Of a stretch of 64,000 bases of DNA, positions 42,358-51,199 are shown piece after piece; the first letter of the stretch is position 1; each line of letters opens with the position of its first letter. The notes under the pieces were generated by a model. It was not told the origin of the DNA and did no database searches. It was given only the letters and a program-made list of their open reading frames with translations. The position numbers were made by a program, and so were the translations under genes. The stretch is from Synechococcus sp. MU1642 (GTDB lineage: Bacteria; Cyanobacteriota; Cyanobacteriia; PCC-6307; Cyanobiaceae): positions 62,001 through 126,000 of the forward strand of contig NZ_VTKZ01000003.1 in assembly GCF_020514115.1 (NCBI RefSeq), written 5' to 3'.

Positions 42358-43427
42358 TGCTCCAAGTAACATCTCCATCGCTCGCCCCGATCGAAGATTT
42401 TGCAAACATTCTATCTACCGCTTGGGAGAGTGGGGTGCTGACCCATAACGGTCCTCTCTTAAGGGATCTTGAGCATCAAATTAAAAACCGTCTGTCATTA
42501 GATAGATATATAGCCGTTGTCAATGGTACTTTGGCTCTTCAAATGGCTATTCGTGCTTTACATCTTAAGGGTACTATCATTGTTCCGGCATTTACATGGA
42601 TAGCATCAGTATCATCAATACAATGGGAGGGCTGTAAAGTTAAATTCTGCGATATTGATGAAGAAACTCTAAATATTAGCCTTTCGTCACTCGAAAAAGA
42701 GATTAATGAAGATGTAGTTGCGGTAATGCCTGTTCATGCTTTTGGTAATCCTTGTCCCGTCAAAGAAATTGCTGCTTTTGCAAAGAGATATTCAATTAAA
42801 GTAATCTATGATGCTGCCCATGCCTTTGGAAGTACTTACAATGGTAAATCAGTTCTTTCTTATGGTGATATCAGTTGTACTAGTACTCACGCGACTAAAA
42901 TATTTAATACAGGCGAGGGAGGGGGTTTGATCCCCAGCACAGATGCTTTAAGCAAAAGATTAGAGCGCCTTAGATTCTTTGGTTATAATTCAGATAAACA
43001 AATTGAGGATATTGGGACAAATGGCAAAATGACTGAAATACATGCTGCTTTGGGCTTGGCTAATTTGAAGTTCCTAGAAAAAACATTTCAACATCGCAGA
43101 ATATTGAACGAACTTTATAGAGACGAGCTGCAGTCTTTTGGGAGAGTTAAATTCCAGCAAATTTCAGAAGGAAGTAACTATTCCTACTTTCCATTGATTT
43201 TTAATTCGGCCGATGACATGCTTGCTGCGCAGTCAGCATTGATTGGAGACCACTTTATACCAAGAAGGTATTTTTATCCTTCGCTAAATACAGTTCCGCA
43301 GTGCGCTGATGATTCAACAATGCCTGCTTCAGAGTCAATAGCTTCGAGAATATTATGCATCCCTTGCTCGAACAGTGTTAGTGTCGATGACGCTTGGAGA
43401 ATTGCAAAATTAATTCGATCTAATTAA
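42357..43427 (+). CDS. DegT/DnrJ/EryC1-family sugar aminotransferase
   Basis: A 356-residue PLP enzyme that aminates a keto-sugar nucleotide. The phosphate-binding NGTLALQMAIRAL starts at residue 56, Asp162 of YDAAHAFG binds the pyridine nitrogen, and Lys181 in STHATKIFNTGEGG forms the Schiff base. FFGYNSDKQIEDIGTNGKMTEIHAALGLANL is the usual dimer/substrate loop. With the two preceding genes it would make a 4-amino- (or 3-amino-) deoxysugar. No cognate glycosyltransferase or nucleotidyltransferase lies beside it. About 135 AT-rich bases follow before rnc. Confidence 0.9.
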   Translation: MLQVTSPSLAPIEDFANILSTAWESGVLTHNGPLLRDLEHQIKNRLSLDRYIAVVNGTLALQMAIRALHLKGTIIVPAFTWIASVSSIQWEGCKVKFCDIDEETLNISLSSLEKEINEDVVAVMPVHAFGNPCPVKEIAAFAKRYSIKVIYDAAHAFGSTYNGKSVLSYGDISCTSTHATKIFNTGEGGGLIPSTDALSKRLERLRFFGYNSDKQIEDIGTNGKMTEIHAALGLANLKFLEKTFQHRRILNELYRDELQSFGRVKFQQISEGSNYSYFPLIFNSADDMLAAQSALIGDHFIPRRYFYPSLNTVPQCADDSTMPASESIASRILCIPCSNSVSVDDAWRIAKLIRSN

Positions 43428-43564
43428 TTTTTAAGGTATCTATATCTTGTCTTATTCGATAAAGCTCCTGCGATTATTTTGCATGAGGGTTTTTTGGAAG
43501 AGCAATACTCAATGTCGTGCATTGCATAATTTATGTGAATTAAATGACGGCGTTTATAGTATTT

Positions 43565-44278
43565 TTACGTCTCGTAGCCTTTGTCAAGAGCTTTAAGAGC
43601 AGCTGTAGCGGCATTTTGTTCGGCCTCCTTGCGTGAGCGGCCTTTTCCCTCCCCAAGTACCTGGTCTTGGATGCTCACCTGGCAGAGGAAGCGGTCTGGG
43701 TCACCGTGCTTGTGGCTGCATTCTTCTGTGAAGTAGTGAGGCAGTCCCAGCGCCTGACCTTGGCTCCACTCCTGCAGTGCTGTTTTGCCGTTGAACTGGT
43801 GGGGAGTGGCCAGCACCGCTCGGGCTGTGGAGTGCCAGTGGGGGGTTAGCCAGCGGTGAATGGCCTCAAGGTTCCCAAAGCTGGCGTAAATGGCACCTAT
43901 GAGTGCTTCGGTGGCATCGGCCCGCAGCCTGGATTGGGCAGAACGATCCCCTTGGGCGTGCCGACCCAGCAACAGGTGTTTTTCGATGGCAAGCGTTGCG
44001 CCAACGTCCGCCAGCCAGCGGTCGCTGACCAATTGTGCCCGCAGGTTGGAGCAGGCACCCACCGCGAGATCGGAGTAGTAGCGGTCTATAAATTCGGTGG
44101 CGGCTAGCCGCAGCACTGCATCCCCCAGAAACTCAAGCCGTTCCAGGTTGCGGGTCCGGCCGGTCGATATGTGGGTGAGAGCCTGGTCCACTAGGACCAG
44201 CAGTTCCGTTTCGATCGGGATCTGACTGCCGAGGCGCTGGATCAGGTCGGTGATCTCTGTGGCGCGGGATGTATCCAC
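43565..44278 (-). CDS. rnc: Ribonuclease III
   Basis: Double-strand RNA endonuclease for rRNA and mRNA processing. The 237-residue product has the catalytic signature LERLEFLGDAVLRLAATEF with its acidic residues, RADATEALIGAIY for the second metal group, and a C-terminal dsRBD (KTALQEWSQGQALGLPHYF to GRSRKEAEQNAATAALKAL). It starts 30 bases after the 3' end of rnpB on the same strand, so the two may be transcribed together. Confidence 0.95.
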   Translation of the reverse strand: MDTSRATEITDLIQRLGSQIPIETELLVLVDQALTHISTGRTRNLERLEFLGDAVLRLAATEFIDRYYSDLAVGACSNLRAQLVSDRWLADVGATLAIEKHLLLGRHAQGDRSAQSRLRADATEALIGAIYASFGNLEAIHRWLTPHWHSTARAVLATPHQFNGKTALQEWSQGQALGLPHYFTEECSHKHGDPDRFLCQVSIQDQVLGEGKGRSRKEAEQNAATAALKALDKGYET

Positions 44279-44307
44279 ATGAACTCCTTAGCAGCACTCA
44301 TAGGGGT

Positions 44308-44681
44308 GAAAGCAGGACATAAGCCGGGTTCTGTTCACGCCTCCGCAGAGGGTGGGTGGCTATCTATCTGGGACCGCCGTTGCCGACGGCCTCAAGCGGC
44401 GCGTTTAAGCGGAACGGGGCCAATGGCCAGCCGTCGTTCCTTGGCCTTGCTCCCAGCCGGGGTTTACCGAGCCAGCACCTCTCGATGCTGCTGGTGCGCT
44501 CTTACCGCACCTTTGCACCCTTGCCTGTGCCAGCGAACCGGCCATCGGCGGTGTGTTTCTGTGGCACTCTCCTCACGGTCACCCGCACTGGGCGTTACCC
44601 AGCAAGCCTGGCCATCAGGGAGCCCGGACTTTCCTCAGCCGACACTCAAAGAGATCGGCCGCAACCACCTCGCCTGCTTTC
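44308..44681 (-). ncRNA. rnpB: RNase P RNA
   Basis: About 374 bases, the size of cyanobacterial type A RNase P RNA. On the minus strand, helix P1 pairs GAAAGCAGG (5' end, 44681-44673) with CCTGCTTTC (3' end, 44316-44308). The universal GAGGAAAGTCCGGGCTCCC core lies at 44636-44618 and the conserved 3' core ACAGAACCCGGCTTAT at 44334-44319. Ends are set from P1 and may shift by a few bases. It cuts the 5' leader off tRNAs, including the tRNA-Arg next to it. Confidence 0.95.
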
Positions 44682-44703
44682 AGATCTCATCATGCCTCGC
44701 GGG

Positions 44704-44709
44704 CATAAT
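44704..44709 (+). promoter_or_regulatory. Candidate -10 box for tRNA-Arg
   Basis: CATAAT lies 10 bases before the first tRNA base. On the other strand CATGAT at about 44691-44686 could be the -10 of rnpB. No clear -35 hexamer is visible for either, so this is tentative. Confidence 0.4.
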
Positions 44710-44719
44710 TCAGAGGTCT

Positions 44720-44793
<74 letters not shown>

Positions 44794-44886
44794 TAGGAAT
44801 TGCTCAAGAGGTAGTGAACGCTACATCTGGTGGGGTGTGCAGATCGTTCACCACCGCTAGGGTTGTTGTAATCGGCTTGGGGTGCA

Positions 44887-45213
44887 ATGACCCTGCTTCA
44901 CGATCTCCGTCTGAGGCTGTTGGTGCAGCAGGAAAGTGAGCGGATAGCGGAGTCCCAGCCCACTGACCCTGATCTGTCGGTGGTTCAGGCCCGTTGTCTC
45001 TGCTGGCTGGCTCTCTTGGCGGAAGCCCATGAAGATCAAGCCAGTGATGCCGAACGTCGCGGCGACACCGAACAGGCTATGGGTTGGTTCGCTGATTCGA
45101 TGCGGCTGCGGGATGTGATCGGCGTGGTGTCCTCCATTGAGATCCCTTTGCCCGATACCGCTGGTGAGGATGGCCCCCAGGCTGAAGAGGATTTGGGCCC
45201 TCAGGCGGCTTAA
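44887..45213 (+). CDS. Conserved hypothetical protein, 108 residues
   Basis: Not recognised by function. The body is helical (LLHDLRLRLLVQQESERIAE, then ARCLCWLALLAEAHEDQASDAERRGDTEQAMGW), with a TPR-like single helix pair around residues 35-75, and the C-terminus is acidic and low-complexity (AGEDGPQAEEDLGPQAA). No membrane segment or signal. ATG 44887 follows the tRNA by about 90 bases. The next gene starts 37 bases later. Confidence 0.65.
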   Translation: MTLLHDLRLRLLVQQESERIAESQPTDPDLSVVQARCLCWLALLAEAHEDQASDAERRGDTEQAMGWFADSMRLRDVIGVVSSIEIPLPDTAGEDGPQAEEDLGPQAA

Positions 45214-45250
45214 TGGATGGCATAGTGGGGAATGACCGCGAGGGACTGCA

Positions 45251-45718
45251 TTGCCGGAAGAGCCCTGCCAGTGCCCGGATTGCCAACGGTTTTACCGGGA
45301 GCATGATCGGCTGATACGCGAATCGCCCACGCTTCGTCAGCAACAGGAGCTGAACTGGGCGGCACTCCAGTCTTTCCGCACATTGTCCGGTCGCGTGCTC
45401 GAGGATCTGCAAAAGCACAATGGGTCCCGTCAGACCGCCGATGCAGCTGCTTCGAAACCTGGAGCAGCCAGCGCGCTTGTGCCAGAGGAATCAGGTGATG
45501 CCATCCAGCAGGCGATTGCTGACCTGGAGAACATCAATGCTCATCTGTTCTCGATTGAGGCCTTGATGGAGCGGGTTTTTGATGTGCGTGTCCCCGAGGA
45601 AATCGAGAAGAAGTTCCGCGAACTGGCAGGTGAGTTGGCTCCTGACCCTCTAAATGTGGACCGTCTTCGACTCAACCGTTTGTTGCACCAGACTCCGGAC
45701 CTACCCGACCGGAACTGA
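45251..45718 (+). CDS. Conserved hypothetical protein with N-terminal Cys pair
   Basis: A 155-residue soluble protein of unknown function. It opens with CQCPDCQRFYREHDRLI, in which C-x-C-x2-C looks like a partial zinc or thiol site, followed by helices (QQQELNWAALQSFRTLSGRVLEDLQKH and DAIQQAIADLENINAHLFSIEALMERVF). The start used is TTG 45251; an alternative is not obvious. Probably co-transcribed with the preceding small gene and ended by the hairpin at 45739. Confidence 0.65.
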   Translation: MPEEPCQCPDCQRFYREHDRLIRESPTLRQQQELNWAALQSFRTLSGRVLEDLQKHNGSRQTADAAASKPGAASALVPEESGDAIQQAIADLENINAHLFSIEALMERVFDVRVPEEIEKKFRELAGELAPDPLNVDRLRLNRLLHQTPDLPDRN

Positions 45719-45738
45719 ATAACTACGTATCTATTCTG

Positions 45739-45767
45739 AGCCCTGGAGAGGAATCCAAGGCTTTTTT
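45739..45767 (+). terminator. Probable terminator after the small hypothetical genes
   Basis: Stem AGCCCTGG / CCAAGGCT with one mismatch around an eight-base loop, followed by a run of six T. It lies in the 59-base gap between this operon and the convergent glgP. Confidence 0.55.
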
Positions 45768-45777
45768 GAGGCTGTTT

Positions 45778-48300
45778 TCAGCGCACGTCGCAGGTGATCT
45801 CTACGTTCAGTGGATCCACGGCCCAGATGTTCTTGCAGTACTCGCCGATGGAACGATCGGAGGAGAAGAACCCCGTGCGGGCTGTGTTAAGCAGCGACAT
45901 TCGATTCCAGTGCATTGGGTCCCTCCAGGCACGGCTCACCGCCTCCTGTGCCTGCAGGTAGTCGGCGTAGTCGGCCATCACGTAAAAGGGGTCGTTCCCG
46001 GTGAGGTTGTCGAGTAGGGGTCGGAACAGTTCGCCGTCGCCGTTACTGAAGTGCCCCATCTCGATCAGCTTTAGGGCTTCCTGCAGTTCTGGCAGTGCAG
46101 CGATCACATCGCCGGGGCGGTAGCCGTTCTGCTGTAAGCCCGTTATCTCTTCTACGGTCTTGCCGAACAGAAAGAAGTTCTCGCTTCCCACCAGCTCGCG
46201 GATCTCCACATTGGCCCCATCAAGGGTGCCGATGGTGAGGGCACCATTCATAGCGAACTTCATGTTTCCGGTGCCGGAGGCTTCTTTGCCGGCGGTGGAG
46301 ATCTGTTCGGAGAGGTCGGAGGCGGGATATACCTGTTCCCCAAGCTTCACGTTGTAATCCGGCAGGAACACCACTCGCAGTAGGCCATCCATGTCAGGAT
46401 CAGCATTGATGGTGTCGGCGATGCCGTTGAGGAAGCGGATGATCAGCTTCGCCATGTAGTAGCCGGGAGCGGCCTTGCCGCCGAAGATCACGGTGCGGGG
46501 TGCCATGCCGTCGGTCTGGCCGTTCTTGATCCGCAGGTACTGGGTGATCACCTGCAGGGCGTTGAGGTGCTGGCGCTTGTACTCGTGAATGCGCTTCACC
46601 TGCACGTCGAAAAGGCTGGCGGGATCCACCAACACACCTGTGTTGCGATGGATGTAGGTGGCCAGCTTGCGCTTCACCGACAGCTTGGTGTTGCCCCAGA
46701 GCTCCAGGAAACCCTGGTCGTTCTGTCGTTCTTCCAGCTTGCGCAGGCTCTCCATGTTGGAGATCCAATCGAGCCCCACGTGCTCATCCAGTAAGGCGGA
46801 CATCTCGGGGTTGGCCAGGGCGACCCAGCGGCGAGGGGTGACGCCATTGGTGACGTTGGTGAACTTCTCCGGCCAGAGCGCCGCGAATTCCGGCAGCAGG
46901 TCGGTTTTCACCAGATCGGAGTGCAGCGCTGCTACACCGTTGACGTGGTGGGCGCCGATGGTGGCCAAGTGGGCCATGCGCACGGCTTTGCTGCCCTCTT
47001 CATCAATGATTGAGAGCTTGCGCTGGATGGCATCGTTGCCGGGGTAGCGCAGTCGAACCTGCTGCAGGAATCGACGGTTGATCTCGTAGATCAGCTCAAG
47101 ATGGCGAGGCAGCAGGCTGCTGAATAGGTTGAGGTCCCACTTCTCAAGGGCTTCCGGCAGCAGGGTGTGATTGGTGTAGGCCACGGAGCGGGACGTTATG
47201 TCCCAGGCCCGGTCCCACTCGAGATGCCGATCGTCTATCAGCAGGCGCATCAGCTCCGCCACGGCGATGGCGGGATGGGTGTCGTTGAGCTGAACCGTCC
47301 AGTAGTTGGGAAAGTCCTCGACGGCAAGCCCACGGTTGTCGAGGCTGCGCAGCATGTCCTGCAGCGAGCAGCTGACGAAGAAATGTTGCTGCTTTAGGCG
47401 CAGACGTCGGCCTTCGTCGGTTCCGTCATTCGGATACAGCACCTTGGAAAGGGTTTCGCTGCCCACCTTTTCCTCAACGGCGCCGTAGTAGTCGCCGATG
47501 TTGAACGCATAGAAGTCGAAGCTTTCGGTGGCATCGGCACGCCACAGCCGGAGCCGATCGCAGATGTTGACCCGGTAGCCCAGCACTGGCACGTCGTGGG
47601 GGATGCCGATGGCGTGTTCCGCTGGAATCCAGCGGGAGCGGTAATTGCCTTTGTCGTCGATGTAGCTCTCGGTGCGGCCACCGAAGCCCACAAAACAGGC
47701 CTCATCGGGTTGGGGCAGTTCCCAGGGCCAGCCTCCCTTGAGCCATTTGTCGGTGATCTCCACCTGCCAGCCATCGCGGATCAGCTGGTCGAAGATGCCG
47801 AATTCGTAGCGGATGCCGTAACCGGTGGCCGGGATTTTCAGGCTCGCTAGCGATTCCATGTAGCAAGCCGCCAGGCGACCGAGCCCGCCGTTGCCCAGAC
47901 CCGGTTCTTCCTCCACGTCCAGGATCTGCTGCAACGACTCGATGCCGAAATTCTTCAGTGCCTCTTCGGCCTCCTTCTGGATCCCCAAGTTCAGCAGGTT
48001 GCTGTGGAGCTGCGGGCCGATCAGGAATTCCGCCGACAGGTAGGCCACCGATTTCTGCGGGCGGGCCCTCATCGCTTCGGTGGTAGCCAGATAGCGCATC
48101 ATCAGCCGGTCACGCACTGCGTAACTCAGGGCCATGTAAAGGTCATGGCGACTGGCAGTGGGGGCGAGTTTGCCGAGCGTGAAGAACAGGTGCTCCGTCA
48201 TGCCGTCGAACACGCTCTTGGCATCGAGGCCGGCGCGTTCGGGGTCGTTGTGACAGCCGGGGGTCGGCAGACGCAGATCGAACGGTTGGGACGTGGTCAT
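45778..48300 (-). CDS. glgP: Glycogen phosphorylase
   Basis: PLP enzyme that releases glucose-1-phosphate from glycogen, the night and stress carbon reserve. The 840-residue product has ACYMESLASLKIPATGYGIRYEFG early, NDTHPAIAVAELMRLL, NGVTPRRWVALANPEM, and the PLP-lysine region SGTGNMKFAMNGALTIGTLDGANVEI. Normal length, no allosteric N-terminal extension recognised. Divergent from the antiporter with about 200 bases between. Confidence 0.97.
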   Translation of the reverse strand: MTTSQPFDLRLPTPGCHNDPERAGLDAKSVFDGMTEHLFFTLGKLAPTASRHDLYMALSYAVRDRLMMRYLATTEAMRARPQKSVAYLSAEFLIGPQLHSNLLNLGIQKEAEEALKNFGIESLQQILDVEEEPGLGNGGLGRLAACYMESLASLKIPATGYGIRYEFGIFDQLIRDGWQVEITDKWLKGGWPWELPQPDEACFVGFGGRTESYIDDKGNYRSRWIPAEHAIGIPHDVPVLGYRVNICDRLRLWRADATESFDFYAFNIGDYYGAVEEKVGSETLSKVLYPNDGTDEGRRLRLKQQHFFVSCSLQDMLRSLDNRGLAVEDFPNYWTVQLNDTHPAIAVAELMRLLIDDRHLEWDRAWDITSRSVAYTNHTLLPEALEKWDLNLFSSLLPRHLELIYEINRRFLQQVRLRYPGNDAIQRKLSIIDEEGSKAVRMAHLATIGAHHVNGVAALHSDLVKTDLLPEFAALWPEKFTNVTNGVTPRRWVALANPEMSALLDEHVGLDWISNMESLRKLEERQNDQGFLELWGNTKLSVKRKLATYIHRNTGVLVDPASLFDVQVKRIHEYKRQHLNALQVITQYLRIKNGQTDGMAPRTVIFGGKAAPGYYMAKLIIRFLNGIADTINADPDMDGLLRVVFLPDYNVKLGEQVYPASDLSEQISTAGKEASGTGNMKFAMNGALTIGTLDGANVEIRELVGSENFFLFGKTVEEITGLQQNGYRPGDVIAALPELQEALKLIEMGHFSNGDGELFRPLLDNLTGNDPFYVMADYADYLQAQEAVSRAWRDPMHWNRMSLLNTARTGFFSSDRSIGEYCKNIWAVDPLNVEITCDVR

Positions 48301-48500
48301 GGGGGGTCAGCGAGCCAAGGAGCGTGTAATCACCGTCAGGCCAGGGGTGCTCGGAGCCCAACTCAATGAATTACTCGGACCGTAGCGATCACAACTGGGG
48401 CTGCCTGCAAAAAAGGCCGCTTCTACAGCATCTCCAGTTAATTGGGATCGTCCAGCGAACAGTTCAGCGGTGGAATCACCATTAAGGTTCGGCGTGAGAC

Positions 48501-49889
48501 ATGCCCGGCTTGATGCTGCTGCCCACCCTGCTGAGCGAAATCAGCAGCCATGACCTCGAATTGGCGGAAACGCTGATCGGCGTCCTTCGCTTCATGCTCA
48601 TCTTCGTGGCGGCCCGCACCCTCGCCGAGGTGCTGGTGCGTTTCGAGCTGCCCACCATTCTTGGGGAGCTTCTGGCTGGCGTGCTGATCGGTGCCTCGGG
48701 TTTGCATCTCCTGGTGCCGCCGGAGACTCAGGTGCAGCTCTCTGGCGCTTTTTCCGAGGTTGTCTCCGGCTTGTCCCATGTGCCGGTGGACGAGATTCCG
48801 ATTCTGTATGACGAGAGCTTCGGAGCTTTGCAGGCAGTGGCCACGTTGGGGCTCTACTCCCTGCTCTTTCTTACAGGTCTCGAGAGCGAGCTGGAGGAAT
48901 TGATGGCGGTGGGGGCCCAGGCCTTCAGCGTCGCCGTCGTGGGTGTTGTGCTGCCCTTTGCCCTCGGCACCCTTGGCCTCATGGCCATCTTTCACGTTGA
49001 TGCCATCCCAGCGATCTTTGCGGGTGCCTCGATGACGGCCACCAGCATCGGCATCACCGCCAGTGTTTTCGGTGAACTCGGTTATCTGCGCACCCGCGAG
49101 GGGCAGATCGTGATCGGTGCTGCCGTTCTCGACGACATTCTCGGGATCGTCATCTTGGCCATTGTGGTGTCTTTGGGAGCTGGCGGAAGTCTGGAGATTG
49201 GCCCCATCGTCCAGTTGGTGGTGGCGGCGGTGCTGTTCGTGGTAGTGGCCCTTTTGTTGAGCCAGAAGGCCGCACCAGCTTTTGATTGGATGATCGACCA
49301 ACTCAAGGCCCCGGGCGCCAAGTTGATTGGTTCCTACCTGCTTCTGGCCCTCAGTTGTTTTGTTGCCTCAGCGATTGGTCTTGAGGCTGCTCTCGGGGCC
49401 TTTGCTGCTGGTTTGATCGCAAGCACTTCGAAGCACCGCCACGAGATTCAGGCGGCGGTCACCCCCATCGTTGGCCTGTTCGCCACCGTTTTCTTTGTTC
49501 TTGTGGGTGCCGGCATGGATCTGTCGGTGATCAATCCCTCCGACCCCAGTGCCCGTTCTGCTCTAGTGGTTGCGGCCTTCCTGTTCGTCGTGGCGATCAT
49601 TGGCAAGGTTGCTGCAGGCTGGGCCATTTTCAGCAAGGAAAAGACCAATAAATTGGTGGTGGGTCTTGGCATGATGCCCCGAGGCGAAGTCGGCCTGATT
49701 TTCCTGGGCCTAGGAACCGCTTCAGGCTTGCTCAGCCCTGGCCTTGAAGCAGCGATTCTGCTGATGGTGATCGGCACCACCTTCCTCGCACCGGTGCTGC
49801 TGCGCATCGTTCTGAAAGACAAGCCGCCCGAGGACGGCAACCAGGTGCCCGACGAATTTGCAGCGGATCCCCTGGCGGGTGCCTCCTGA
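48501..49889 (+). CDS. CPA2-family cation:proton antiporter
   Basis: A 462-residue membrane protein with about 12-13 helices of the NapA/KefB type. Visible landmarks: FELPTILGELLAGVLIGASGL (first repeat start), FLTGLESELEELM, GASMTATSIGITASVFGELG, the ion-site helix with two acidic residues GAAVLDDILGIVILAI, and LVVGLGMMPRGEVGLIFLG. It exchanges Na+ or K+ for H+; the DD pair would suggest electrogenic Na+/H+ exchange, useful in sea water. No C-terminal TrkA-N domain, so it is not a full KefB. Stop is one base from the convergent gene. Confidence 0.92.
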   Translation: MPGLMLLPTLLSEISSHDLELAETLIGVLRFMLIFVAARTLAEVLVRFELPTILGELLAGVLIGASGLHLLVPPETQVQLSGAFSEVVSGLSHVPVDEIPILYDESFGALQAVATLGLYSLLFLTGLESELEELMAVGAQAFSVAVVGVVLPFALGTLGLMAIFHVDAIPAIFAGASMTATSIGITASVFGELGYLRTREGQIVIGAAVLDDILGIVILAIVVSLGAGGSLEIGPIVQLVVAAVLFVVVALLLSQKAAPAFDWMIDQLKAPGAKLIGSYLLLALSCFVASAIGLEAALGAFAAGLIASTSKHRHEIQAAVTPIVGLFATVFFVLVGAGMDLSVINPSDPSARSALVVAAFLFVVAIIGKVAAGWAIFSKEKTNKLVVGLGMMPRGEVGLIFLGLGTASGLLSPGLEAAILLMVIGTTFLAPVLLRIVLKDKPPEDGNQVPDEFAADPLAGAS

Positions 49890-49890
49890 A

Positions 49891-50241
49891 TCAGTCGTCT
49901 TTTCTGGTATCGGCGAAGATGAGCAAAACACTCCAGCCCACGGCCACAACGCCAAGGCTTGAGGCCCAGCCGGGACCCAAGGCCCAGCTGAATGCGAGTT
50001 GGGTGACGACGCCGGTAGCCAGGGCCAGCAGAAGGCTGCTGATCACCAAGGTCGGTTGCCGCACCGATTCCGGGAGGTCACTGTCCTCCAGGCTTGATTC
50101 CAGCTTGCTGAGGGGGGCGCTCAGCGGCCCGTAAAAGGCGATGGCCCAGACCAAAGCTCCGCGCCAGACGGATGCGTCCGCCAGCGGTCCGCCCATGACC
50201 TCGTAGCTCACCATCCAGGCTGCCTCAGTGATGCTTAGCAT
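49891..50241 (-). CDS. Hypothetical membrane protein, 116 residues
   Basis: Unknown function. The frame has about three hydrophobic stretches: residues 28-40 (ALVWAIAFYGPL), 63-85 (QPTLVISSLLLALATGVVTQLAFS) and 90-108 (WASSLGVVAVGWSVLLIFA), with an acidic loop (SKLESSLEDSDLPES) between. ATG 50239-50241 is used; ATG 50214 is an alternative. Divergent from the hydrolase gene with 20 bases between the starts. Confidence 0.7.
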   Translation of the reverse strand: MLSITEAAWMVSYEVMGGPLADASVWRGALVWAIAFYGPLSAPLSKLESSLEDSDLPESVRQPTLVISSLLLALATGVVTQLAFSWALGPGWASSLGVVAVGWSVLLIFADTRKDD

Positions 50242-50261
50242 CGCGTCCCTCGCAGCAGGCT

Positions 50262-51182
50262 GTGGATCGCGTCACCTGGAGCCACCTAGGCCACGCCGTG
50301 CACACGGTGCAGCAGCATCCCGAGCAAGACACTGCCGATCGTCCAGCCCTTCTGTTGGTGCATGGGTTCGGGGCATCTACCGATCACTGGCGCCACAACA
50401 TTCCCGTGTTGGCCCAGACCTATTCAGTGCATGCGATTGACCTGCTGGGCTTCGGCAGAAGTGCCAAGCCAGCAGGGCTGAACTATGGCGGTGCCCTGTG
50501 GCGCGATCAATTGGTGGGTTATGTGCGCGAGCGGATCGGCCGTCCGACGGTGATCGCCGGCAATTCCCTCGGTGGATTCGCGGCCCTTGCTGCCGGGGCC
50601 GCATTGGGATCGGACTGTGCGGGGGTTGTGTTGCTCAATGCCGCCGGTCCCTTCAGTGATGAGCAGAAACCGCCGCAAGGCTGGGGCGCCATCGCCCGCC
50701 AGAGCATCGGCACGGCCCTGCTGAAGAGCCCAGTACTGCAGCGCTTGCTGTTCGAGAACCTGCGACGGCCCGCCACGATCCGCCGCACCCTCAATCAGGT
50801 CTATGTCGACAAAACCAACGTCGATGACTGGTTGGTGGAGTCGATCCGGCGCCCCTCCCTCGATCCCGGCGCTTTCGGGGTGTTCCGCACCGTCTTTGAC
50901 ATCCCTCGCGGTCAGCCCCTTGACGAGCTCTTCGCGGAACTGACCGCGCCGCTGTTGCTGCTCTGGGGCATCCGTGATCCCTGGATCAATGCCCCCGGTC
51001 GTCGTTCCACCTTCCAGCGCCATGCCCCGAAGGCCACCACCGAGGTGGTTCTTGAGGCCGGGCACTGCCCCCACGATGAGGTTCCGCATCAGGTAAACAT
51101 GGCTTTGCTGCAATGGCTGGAGGGTCTCAAGTCGGCTGTGGGACCGACAAATGCGGATCTGCTGGCTAAGGGAGTGAAGTAG
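50262..51182 (+). CDS. Alpha/beta hydrolase (paralog of the 8548-9468 product)
   Basis: A 306-residue hydrolase beginning with GTG 50262. HGFGASTDHWRHN near residue 34 forms the oxyanion hole, Ser102 in AGNSLGGFAALA is the nucleophile, the acid is in WGIRDPWINA and the His in AGHCPHDEVPHQVN. The product at 8548-9468 shares the same length, the AIDLLGFGRS stretch and the CPHDE ending, so the two come from a gene duplication. Substrate unknown; possibly a lipid or chlorophyll-related ester. 17 bases before the epimerase-like gene. Confidence 0.87.
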   Translation: MDRVTWSHLGHAVHTVQQHPEQDTADRPALLLVHGFGASTDHWRHNIPVLAQTYSVHAIDLLGFGRSAKPAGLNYGGALWRDQLVGYVRERIGRPTVIAGNSLGGFAALAAGAALGSDCAGVVLLNAAGPFSDEQKPPQGWGAIARQSIGTALLKSPVLQRLLFENLRRPATIRRTLNQVYVDKTNVDDWLVESIRRPSLDPGAFGVFRTVFDIPRGQPLDELFAELTAPLLLLWGIRDPWINAPGRRSTFQRHAPKATTEVVLEAGHCPHDEVPHQVNMALLQWLEGLKSAVGPTNADLLAKGVK

Positions 51183-51199
51183 CCACCCCGCATCGGCGG

